DNA of 64,000 bases from an uncultured Alistipes sp. GTDB lineage: Bacteria > Bacteroidota > Bacteroidia > Bacteroidales > Rikenellaceae. A program made the translations under genes and the position numbers. The notes beneath the pieces were generated by a model. It was not told the DNA's origin, did no database searches, and worked only from the letters and a program-made list of their open reading frames with translations. Every line of letters starts with the position of its first letter. The first letter of the stretch is position 1. The stretch lies in the NCBI GenBank assembly GCA_910577475.1, contig CAJTLJ010000002.1:124001-188000 (forward strand), written 5' to 3'. Of this stretch, positions 1 to 5,771 are shown one piece after another.

Positions 1-36
1 GAGGTCGCACCGCCGTCCGTCTATCTTCAGCTCCAT
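1..36 (-). CDS. Start of an unknown protein, cut by the left edge
   Basis: An ATG at 36-34 opens a leftward frame that stays open to base 1 and reads MELKIDGRRCDL. It overlaps the last ten bases of the gene to its right, the tight packing expected of co-transcribed genes. Only twelve residues are visible, so no function can be assigned. It belongs to the same leftward cassette as the next two genes and is probably their third member. The reading is supported by position and overlap alone. Confidence 0.5.
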   Translation of the reverse strand, partial: MELKIDGRRCDL

Positions 37-998
37 AACGACCCGTTTTTCTGCGTGGGACGAAGGGTGAACCGCAACGCCGCAGGGGCTCCGTGCCGCA
101 GCAGCACCGGCTCACCGGCCTCGGCCGTCACGGGGATATAGCGGCCCGAACTATCGACCACCCAGGCGAAGGGGGCCGTGCCGAGTTCTGCCAACGCCCG
201 CAATACCGCCTGCGGTTCGTGCGCCGACACGACGACCGTCCGCTCCTCGAAATCGGCCCCGAACGTCCGCTCATCCCCCGCCGCCATCCGGAGCACCCGA
301 CGCGACTGCCGTTCCCCCACTTCGGCCCGCACGGGGAAGGTGTAGTGCTCGATAGCCCCGCCGCGGCCGAACCAGGCTACCCGAACCCCCTCCGCGACCC
401 GCGGCACGAAGCAGTAGCGCACGACCGACAGCTCCTCGCCGTTCGCATTCAGCATCCGCACCTCGGCCTGCGAGACGCTCTCGTCCCACTCCATCGTGTC
501 GACCCGAAACAGCACGGGAATCGCGGGTATGGGGTTCGTGACAATGCGGGTGACGGTCCCCGCAGCCGTCTGCGCCGAGAGTTCGGCGCGCGCGACGCCC
601 GACAGCAGGGTCAGCTCGTCGCACTCGCCGCGGCTGATGATGCGGTCGCCGGGCATCGACCCGAGCCGCACGCCCCCCTCGGGCTGCCGAAGGGCCGGCA
701 GAAAGCGTTTCGTATCGACGGCACCCTCCACCTTCACCCGCACCCACGGGATCCGGAGGCTGGCCGGCGAGAAACCGGCAATCGTCACGGGATGGACCGT
801 GACCCGGTTGCGGATCAGCGGAGCGATGTCGATCTCGCCCGACGAGGTGTCCAGCAGCTGTTTCACGGCGATCGTCGAACCGTTCGATGCGTTCTCGACC
901 GCAATGTCGAGCGTGCGGGGCCCGGCCGTGTCCGCGAAGGCGTAGACCAACGGACCGTAGAGCGAGGCGTAGTTTTCAGGTGTAGCGGTAAATGTCAT
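27..998 (-). CDS. Hypothetical protein, possibly a phage-like structural protein
   Basis: A 323-residue protein with no signal peptide or membrane segment and no motif I recognise. It looks rich in beta strands, and a phrase near residues 55-62 (GEIDIAPL) resembles beta-sandwich structural proteins I associate with Bacteroidetes prophages; that link is memory-based and weak. It lies 23 bases downstream of the 134-residue gene and overlaps the partial gene at the left edge, so the three are probably one transcript. Codon use is like that of neighbouring core genes, giving no sign of recent import. Alternatives are a tail or head accessory protein, or a host protein of unknown role. Confidence 0.6.
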   Translation of the reverse strand: MTFTATPENYASLYGPLVYAFADTAGPRTLDIAVENASNGSTIAVKQLLDTSSGEIDIAPLIRNRVTVHPVTIAGFSPASLRIPWVRVKVEGAVDTKRFLPALRQPEGGVRLGSMPGDRIISRGECDELTLLSGVARAELSAQTAAGTVTRIVTNPIPAIPVLFRVDTMEWDESVSQAEVRMLNANGEELSVVRYCFVPRVAEGVRVAWFGRGGAIEHYTFPVRAEVGERQSRRVLRMAAGDERTFGADFEERTVVVSAHEPQAVLRALAELGTAPFAWVVDSSGRYIPVTAEAGEPVLLRHGAPAALRFTLRPTQKNGSLWS

Positions 999-1021
999 GG
1001 CAACAGGTGTTTTTCGAGGGG

Positions 1022-1426
1022 TCAGAACCAGGTTACGATCCGGGCTTCGGCGCTCAGGGAGATCTCGCCGTGGTTGGTGAATGCAAATGTGCGGGGTTGC
1101 AGGGTCAGATTCTCGACGGCGATCACCTCCCTTTCATCGCTCAGAGCGGAGAATATCGCCAGCGCGCGCCTCTCCATCGCGGCCCACAGCTCCTGCCGCC
1201 GGGCGGGAGGCAGCGGACCCCCGGATTCCAGCAGATGCAGCGTCAGCGCATAGACGGCCCGGCCGTGTTTCCGGCCGTCGATTTCAATCAGTTTCAGGGG
1301 TGCGAGCCACGCTGCGGGCAGCGACGCGATCTGTCGGGCCATGTACTCCTCGGAGGCGGTATGGAAGGCATAGCCGGCTTCGGCGGAGAGACGTTGCAGC
1401 GCACGCTCCAGAGAGGTGCGATTCAT
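1022..1426 (-). CDS. Hypothetical protein, 134 aa, first gene of the leftward cassette
   Basis: A soluble 134-residue protein: a helical N-terminal half (residues 1-85, with LERALQRLSAEAG near the start) and a C-terminal part that reads as beta strands, ending in IVTWF. I recognise no family. The layout, a short protein ahead of a beta-rich 323-residue protein and another gene, resembles phage structural cassettes, but this is inference. The ATG at 1426 is the first in frame, about 135 bases below a good leftward -7 box at 1562-1569. No terminator separates it from the next gene. Confidence 0.6.
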   Translation of the reverse strand: MNRTSLERALQRLSAEAGYAFHTASEEYMARQIASLPAAWLAPLKLIEIDGRKHGRAVYALTLHLLESGGPLPPARRQELWAAMERRALAIFSALSDEREVIAVENLTLQPRTFAFTNHGEISLSAEARIVTWF

Positions 1427-1561
1427 GTTGATAAAAAGTTTACGGATTGTTTACAACGGATTCCCGGATGCCTTCAACCTTCAATCGGACAGCCGATTGA
1501 CAATTTGTCGAAAAGTTGAAAACAGGATTGTTGAAATGTCGATAACCGGGGTTCGACGAGA

Positions 1562-1569
1562 CAAATATA
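1562..1569 (-). promoter_or_regulatory. -7 promoter box for the leftward cassette
   Basis: Read on the minus strand the bases are TATATTTG, an exact TAnnTTTG box. The predicted start lies near 1555, giving a leader of about 130 bases before the 134-residue gene. A -33 TTTG is not clear (CTTGAC occurs at about the right distance). Confidence 0.45.
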
Positions 1570-1607
1570 GCACCCCGAATACCCCTTTGTCAAGCCCCTC
1601 GGCGACT

Positions 1608-1628
1608 TTTTCCACATTTTGTGGAAAA
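1608..1628. promoter_or_regulatory. Inverted pair of DnaA-box-like 9-mers
   Basis: TTTTCCACA (1608-1616) and TGTGGAAAA (1620-1628) form a perfect inverted repeat with a 3-base spacer. Each half differs by one base from the DnaA box TTATCCACA, and the same 9-mer occurs in the candidate origin near 41.25 kb. It sits between the leftward cassette and mqnA, so it could bind DnaA as a regulator. The rest of the 1427-1787 gap holds two outward-facing promoters and AT-rich sequence and no gene. Confidence 0.35.
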
Positions 1629-1718
1629 CCCGTTTTTCAACACGCTGATTTACAGCTATATTTATTCTATGTTCAAAAAAAAATAAAAAAACGTTTTCCG
1701 ATTTCCGCCGCTTTTTCG

Positions 1719-1726
1719 TACTTTTG
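1719..1726 (+). promoter_or_regulatory. -7 promoter box for mqnA
   Basis: TACTTTTG matches TAnnTTTG, with a T-rich stretch (1694-1697) in place of a clean -33 TTTG. The predicted start is near 1733, about 55 bases before the mqnA start codon. Confidence 0.5.
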
Positions 1727-1787
1727 TTCGATGATTGCGTCTTCAGCGGCGCATCTTCGGAAGTCGAACGAATTTTTAACTCTATGG

Positions 1788-2561
1788 ATGATGGTCATGG
1801 TTCCCCGTATAGCGGCCGTTTCGTATCTCAATACGATACCATTCATCTATGGTATCGAGCACGCGAATAACCTGCGTGCCGAATTATTGTTGACCCCTCC
1901 CGCGCTTTGCGCCGAAAATTTCGCCGCCGGCAAGGCCGATATCGCCCTGCTGCCCGCAGCCGTCTTCCCCTCGCTCAAAAGCGTCGAGTTGCTGCCCGAC
2001 TACTGCATCGGAGCCGGCGGCCCCGTGCGGACGGTAGTCGTGGTCTCGACGGAGCCGATCGAGCGGGCCGAGCGCATCTACCTCGACGCCCACTCCCGCA
2101 CCTCGGTGCAGCTGACGGGCTGGCTGGCCGCCCACCGCTGGAAGATCGCCCCCGAGTGGTACACCCTCACCGACTACGAGCAGGTGAACCGCGCGCGTCC
2201 CGGCGACGCCTTTCTGCTGATCGGCGACAAGGTGTTCGACTACGAGGACCGGTTCCCCTACGCCTACGATCTGGCCGCCGAGTGGCGGCAGGCCACCGGT
2301 CTGCCGTTCGCCTTCGCCGTATGGGTCGCCCGCAAGGGCACTCCCTACGAAGTGACCGACGCCCTCGCCGAGGCGCTCACGTTCGGCGTCGAGCGCACCT
2401 ACGAGGCGATTCTGCACTACGGTTACGACCGCAAGCCCTACGACGCCTACGACTACCTGACGCGCAACATCGACTTTCTGTTCGACCACGAAAAACATAA
2501 GGCCCTGCAAAAGTTCTGGGACTCCGGCATCAAGATCACGCCGCGGGTCAATCCCGGCTGA
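1788..2561 (+). CDS. mqnA: Chorismate dehydratase (menaquinone, futalosine pathway)
   Basis: MqnA removes water from chorismate to give 3-[(1-carboxyvinyl)oxy]benzoate, the first committed step of the futalosine route to menaquinone in the cytoplasm. The 257-residue product has the family's opening (IAAVSYLNTIPFIYG), the ALLPAAVFPS segment and the length of this periplasmic-binding-protein-like fold. ATGs at 1788, 1791 and 1797 are all possible; 1788 is preferred because an A/T-rich stretch lies just upstream, as is usual in this phylum, while 1797 would best match typical N-termini. The gene stands alone; the other mqn genes are not in this window. Confidence 0.85.
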   Translation: MMVMVPRIAAVSYLNTIPFIYGIEHANNLRAELLLTPPALCAENFAAGKADIALLPAAVFPSLKSVELLPDYCIGAGGPVRTVVVVSTEPIERAERIYLDAHSRTSVQLTGWLAAHRWKIAPEWYTLTDYEQVNRARPGDAFLLIGDKVFDYEDRFPYAYDLAAEWRQATGLPFAFAVWVARKGTPYEVTDALAEALTFGVERTYEAILHYGYDRKPYDAYDYLTRNIDFLFDHEKHKALQKFWDSGIKITPRVNPG

Positions 2562-2654
2562 AGAGCATAGGCACTGCGACGTGCCGCCCTTTTCCGGATT
2601 CGTCTCACAGTCAACAACCGGAAATCCCCGCGGATTTCATAAAAAAGGGTGCTT

Positions 2655-3638
2655 ATGATTACCATTTACCTCAAGCAATACAACAAAATCATCCGCAATG
2701 CCGATCCGGCCCTCTTCGACGACCTGGGCTACGACGACATTCTGTGGATCGACATGCTCCAGCCTACCATCAAGGAGCAGAAGGCCGTCGAGAACTTCAT
2801 GGAGTTCAGCCTCCAGACCCGCCAGCAGGTCGAGGAGATCGAGTCGACCTCGAAGTATTCCGAAACGGAGAATACCATCGTGTCGAACTCGAACTTCTTC
2901 GTCCCCACGGGCGAGAGTTTCGTCGTGGAGCCCGTCTCCTTCACCCTCTCGAACGAGGGCGTGCTGGTCTCGGTCCGTCAGGCCGAGTTCCGCACCTTCC
3001 GCGAGGCCGAGAAGCGGCTTCAGATGAACTACCGCAGCTACTCCACGGGCTACCACATCTTCATTTCGCTGCTGGAGGTGCGCATCGACTACGACGCCGA
3101 CCTGGTGGAGCTCGTCTCCAAGCAGGTCTCGACCCTGAGCAAGGACATCAACTCCGAGGAGGCGATCGACAAGGAGGTGATCCACCGCATCAACGGCTTA
3201 CAGGAGAGCACCATGTTGCTGCGCGAGAACATCTTCGACCGCCAGCGCGTGCTCTCGGGCGTACTGCGCTCCGAGCGCTTTCCGAACGACATCTACCCGC
3301 GCCTGCAACTGATGATCAAGGACGTGAATTCGCTCATCAACCACGCCGATTTCAGCTTCCAGCGTCTGGACTACATCCAGGATGCCGCACTGGGCCTTAT
3401 CAACATCGAGCAGAACGAGATCGTAAAGATCTTTTCGGTGGCCTCGGTGATCTTCATGCCCGCCACGCTCATCGCCAGCATCTACGGCATGAACTTCCGC
3501 TTCATGCCCGAACTCGACTGGACCTGGACCCTCCCCAACGGCTTCGAACTGCCGCTGGGCTACCTCTTCGCCATCGGCCTGATGCTCCTCTGCTCGGGCC
3601 TTACGATCTGGTTTTTCCGCTACAAAAAGTGGCTTTGA
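2655..3638 (+). CDS. corA: CorA-family magnesium/divalent cation transporter
   Basis: A 327-residue inner-membrane channel for Mg2+ (possibly Co2+ or Ni2+). The long N-terminal cytosolic domain is acidic and helical. The C-terminus carries two membrane segments, the first ending in the signature YGMNF (GMN at residues 278-280) and the second near residues 297-318, followed by the short basic tail RYKKWL. The ATG at 2655 gives MITIYLKQ; a GTG two codons earlier is less likely. The gene follows mqnA by 93 bases and ends before a strong hairpin. The family includes ZntB-type exporters, so the direction of transport is not certain. Confidence 0.88.
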   Translation: MITIYLKQYNKIIRNADPALFDDLGYDDILWIDMLQPTIKEQKAVENFMEFSLQTRQQVEEIESTSKYSETENTIVSNSNFFVPTGESFVVEPVSFTLSNEGVLVSVRQAEFRTFREAEKRLQMNYRSYSTGYHIFISLLEVRIDYDADLVELVSKQVSTLSKDINSEEAIDKEVIHRINGLQESTMLLRENIFDRQRVLSGVLRSERFPNDIYPRLQLMIKDVNSLINHADFSFQRLDYIQDAALGLINIEQNEIVKIFSVASVIFMPATLIASIYGMNFRFMPELDWTWTLPNGFELPLGYLFAIGLMLLCSGLTIWFFRYKKWL

Positions 3639-3655
3639 ACCCTCACCATCCGAAC

Positions 3656-3695
3656 GATAAGGGGCTGTCCGACAAATTTCGGACAGCCCCTTATC
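3656..3695. terminator. 17-bp perfect hairpin after corA
   Basis: The arms 3656-3672 and 3679-3695 are perfectly complementary (core AAGGGGCTGTCCGA) around a 6-base loop, 17 bases after the corA stop. There is no clear U-run, but the position suggests a terminator. Confidence 0.7.
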
Positions 3696-3822
3696 AATGG
3701 AGCCTTCCGACCGCCATGTTGAACGGAGAGCCGAAAAACAATCAGCAATGGGAAATGTGTAATGAATAGTCGAGGTTGTCCATATTTTCAAATTTCTCCT
3801 TGCAGATTACCCATTGAACAAT

Positions 3823-4311
3823 TGTCACCTTGAGCGGAGCACCGTAGGTGCGTAGTCGATAGGTCTCGACATGACGGGGCATTCGCCGGTACGGTTCGTA
3901 ATGGGTTCACGCTTATCCAACTCTCGGGACCCCTCGACAAGCTCGGGGTGACAGAACAATTCACAATGCACGATGCACAATTCACAATTATTCTGCACGC
4001 TCTTGCTGTCATGTCGAGCGGAGGGCCGCAGGCCCGCAGTCGAGACATCTCGACCTATCGGCGCATTCACCTTCACGAACCACACACGCAGTGCGCAGCC
4101 AGCGAAGGACGAAACGTTCGAGTGCAGTCCTTCGCCCGGGGTGGCTGCGGACTGCAGGCGCAAAGCGCCGAATCGACCGGCTGTCATGTCGAGCGGAGGG
4201 CCGCAGGCCCGCAGTCGAGACATCCCAACGTTCCGGAATTTTTACCCTTGCGATTCGCATGGGTTCACGCTTGTTCCACCCTCGGGACCCCTCGACAAGC
4301 TCGGGGTGACA
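3823..4311. repeat. Cluster of dispersed intergenic repeats (cluster 1)
   Basis: Five repeat units lie here. Type A (3823-3874) starts TGTCACCTTGAGCGGAGC and recurs at 18073-18123. Type B (4007-4049 and 4182-4224) is an identical 43-base sequence containing AGGGCCGCAGGCCCGCAG, with variants at 17835-17880 and, inverted, 20527-20564. Type C (3901-3953 and 4259-4311) ends in CTCGACAAGCTCGGGGTGAC and has variants in the other two clusters. Several carry short palindromes. They look like REP-type extragenic elements; short open frames across them are by-products. No gene is seen between 3696 and 4350. Confidence 0.75.
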
Positions 4312-4352
4312 AAAAAACGCACGTATTTTGTTATAAATCGGGAAAAATGTAC

Positions 4353-4360
4353 TACCTTTG
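4353..4360 (+). promoter_or_regulatory. -7 promoter box for candidate RNA 1
   Basis: TACCTTTG is an exact TAnnTTTG box, with TTTG at 4327-4330, 22 bases upstream and slightly longer than the usual spacing. The predicted start is near 4367. No plausible protein-coding start follows. Confidence 0.5.
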
Positions 4361-4366
4361 GGACAA

Positions 4367-4648
4367 GCGATCCGCCGGAAAGGCGCGGTTCGCGTTGCCG
4401 CTAACAGTAAACGTGAGAAATTTACCAGTCTAACGGCAACAGGAGGGAGTCCTCATCGTCGGGTCGCAACCACGCCCCGAAGGGAGGCAGTATATCAACG
4501 GCACTATACCCTGACGGGCGTGGGCCTCTTGTGTTATGAAGTTAGACGGGTATCTCACGACCTACTGTTGCATAGTAACGCAAGCCGCATACCTTTCGCG
4601 CAAAGGACAGCGGGGTCTTCGGACCGGGTTCCCGCTTCGTCTTTTTTG
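4367..4648 (+). ncRNA. Candidate structured non-coding RNA 1, unidentified
   Basis: A free-standing unit of about 280 nt with a promoter at 4353-4360 and a terminator with a U-run at 4609-4647. Visible helices are GTTGCCG/CGGCAAC (4394-4400 with 4434-4440), CCACGCCC/GGGCGTGG (4470-4477 with 4516-4523) and CCTTT/AAAGG (4592-4596 with 4602-4606). I checked for landmarks of RNase P RNA, tmRNA, SRP RNA and common riboswitches and found none convincing. The one open frame across it (4358-4669) has poor composition and crosses the terminator. Both ends are estimated from the promoter and hairpin. Confidence 0.5.
4609..4647 (+). terminator. Intrinsic terminator of candidate RNA 1
   Basis: AGCGGG (4609-4614) pairs with CCCGCT (4631-4636). 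Inside, GGTC-TTCG-GACC (4614-4625) is a UUCG tetraloop hairpin that shares base 4614. A run of six T follows at 4642-4647. Confidence 0.7.
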
Positions 4649-4691
4649 ATTACGAAGGCGGTTGCATAACCTTAAAACCGAAAAGTTATGT

Positions 4692-4699
4692 TACCTTTG
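4692..4699 (+). promoter_or_regulatory. -7 promoter box for candidate RNA 2
   Basis: TACCTTTG is an exact TAnnTTTG box placed 44 bases after the U-run of RNA 1. A -33 TTTG at normal spacing is not evident. The predicted start is near 4706. Confidence 0.45.
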
Positions 4700-4705
4700 C
4701 AGTCG

Positions 4706-4940
4706 AGAAAGGTCCCTCCATAGGACCGGACATATTATCTGAAGGTTAGGACAACCTTTATACCGTTCACAAAACTCGCGACAACCTTTTGGGTTGGTTT
4801 TAGTCTGGTGTAATATTTGTCTGAAACCCTTGTTTTGCCGCCTGCATTCCGGTGCAGGCGGCAGACTGGGGCGCAGGGCAGTTACCAGACAAAGGCTCGC
4901 GAGGCCGGTGAACGGGGCTGCTTCTGCGCCCTTTCTTTTT
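4706..4940 (+). ncRNA. Candidate structured RNA 2 or leader with alternative pairings
   Basis: A roughly 235-nt transcript predicted between the box at 4692-4699 and a U-rich hairpin end near 4937. Local helices include GGTCC/GGACC (4711-4715 with 4723-4727) and a perfect 10-bp hairpin (4837-4846 with 4853-4862). ACCAGAC (4884-4890) can pair with GTCTGGT (4803-4809), while the overlapping CAGACAAA (4886-4893) can pair with TTTGTCTG (4816-4823); the two exclude each other. It ends about 30 bases before the gene at 4969, so it is either a free RNA or a leader controlling that gene. I do not recognise a known riboswitch class. Confidence 0.45.
4869..4937 (+). terminator. Terminator-like hairpin ending RNA 2
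   Basis: GGGCGCAG (4869-4876) pairs with CTGCGCCC (4924-4931) around an inner hairpin, followed by TTTCTTTTTT. The inner loop holds the ACCAGACAAA segment that can pair upstream, so the stem could be conditional. Confidence 0.55.
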
Positions 4941-4968
4941 TATTACTCACCTTAAATCTTTCTGCCTT

Positions 4969-5547
4969 ATGAAACCCTCATCCATCCGATCCAGAGGTTA
5001 TCAGTATAAGGATCCTGCCATATATAGAAAACTGATGGTAGACACTTTGGAATATTGGAGAGATTGCCGCCCCGCTTTCTACTCGCTGCTCTCGATCCTC
5101 CCGCCGACCTCTTTCCGGATCATTGCAGACGACGACTATCGCGATGTGCGGGACGAGTGGACCATTCCGGACTTCATGGAAAATCGGAAACTTTTCCATC
5201 CGCGACTCACCTGTTTTACCATCTGTTTTCAGACTTACATCTATCGGTCCGAGTGGTACGATTGCGACCCGAACTGGAACAAACGCCCGGAGTATTTTTG
5301 CGGCGTCGAGAGGACGGTGATCCGCACCTTCCCGGAACTGGTGGAGCTGCCCGAATATTTCGAACCTATACTCGCCTGCCAGCTGCGTGAGTCCATGCTG
5401 GAGGGGAAGGAGTTCGACCTCGAGCCCGTTTATCGGGCTTTGAGGTTCGAAGCGCGCGCCAAGTTCGAGACGATGGCTCGGAATTGCACCCTGCGCCTCC
5501 GCTACGAATTTCAGGACCTGGTCAGGACATTGCAGCCGTTTCTGTAG
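4969..5547 (+). CDS. Hypothetical protein, 192 aa
   Basis: I do not recognise this protein. It is soluble, rich in Tyr, Trp, Arg and acidic residues, with no signal peptide or membrane segment; a patch near residues 80-113 contains CFTICFQTYIY and CDPNWNKRPEYFC. The first 30 codons are more A/T-rich than neighbouring core genes, which could mean import or a distinct 5' region. It starts 30 bases after the terminator-like end of candidate RNA 2, so its expression may depend on that RNA. It stands alone between gene-poor stretches. Confidence 0.65.
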   Translation: MKPSSIRSRGYQYKDPAIYRKLMVDTLEYWRDCRPAFYSLLSILPPTSFRIIADDDYRDVRDEWTIPDFMENRKLFHPRLTCFTICFQTYIYRSEWYDCDPNWNKRPEYFCGVERTVIRTFPELVELPEYFEPILACQLRESMLEGKEFDLEPVYRALRFEARAKFETMARNCTLRLRYEFQDLVRTLQPFL

Positions 5548-5554
5548 GAGAGGG

Positions 5555-5617
5555 TCACTCCAGCGGCAGGTACTTTTCGAGCATCTCCCGCAGATGGCGG
5601 ACGACTTCGGGACGCAT
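5555..5617 (-). pseudogene. Possible C-terminal gene remnant
   Basis: Leftward from an ATG at 5617-5615 the frame reads MRPEVVRHLREMLEKYLPLE and stops at 5557-5555. The codons (GTC, CGC, CTG, CGG, GAG, AAG, TAC) are the preferred ones of this genome, and upstream the same frame stays open for about 40 more codons without a start. This looks like the tail of a lost gene rather than a functional peptide, but 20 residues are too few to be sure. The rest of 5548-5736 holds nothing else I can identify. Confidence 0.2.
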
Positions 5618-5736
5618 ATTCTGTTCTATTCTACATTTCGTATTTTCAAGCACGTGCCTCCCATTCCGTCCGCCCTTTTTTCCTATTTCAGGCTCCGCTT
5701 GCGCGGGTATTTGCTTGTTAATTGTTATTTTTTTCG

Positions 5737-5744
5737 TAATTTTG
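5737..5744 (+). promoter_or_regulatory. -7 promoter box for metG-ilvE
   Basis: TAATTTTG is an exact TAnnTTTG box in an A/T-rich stretch with TTG-containing sequence about 20 bases upstream. The start would be near 5752, about 20 bases before the metG ATG. Confidence 0.6.
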
Positions 5745-5771
5745 ACAAAGATTAGAAACGGTTAACGAAAT

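Noticed and set aside
2649..2654. GTG start two codons upstream of corA
   Set aside because: ATG at 2655 gives the more typical MITIYLKQ start.
3823..4311. CRISPR array suspected from repeated units
   Set aside because: Units are of different types, irregularly spaced, in mixed orientation elsewhere, and no cas gene is present.
3948..4433. Open frames across repeat cluster 1 and similar ones at 20186-20674
   Set aside because: The similar peptides they encode (MTEQFTMHD...) reflect the shared DNA repeats, not protein conservation; there is no codon bias and no promoter.
4358..4669. 103-codon open frame across candidate RNA 1
   Set aside because: It crosses the intrinsic terminator, overlaps the -7 box, has no codon bias of the host and no recognisable sequence.
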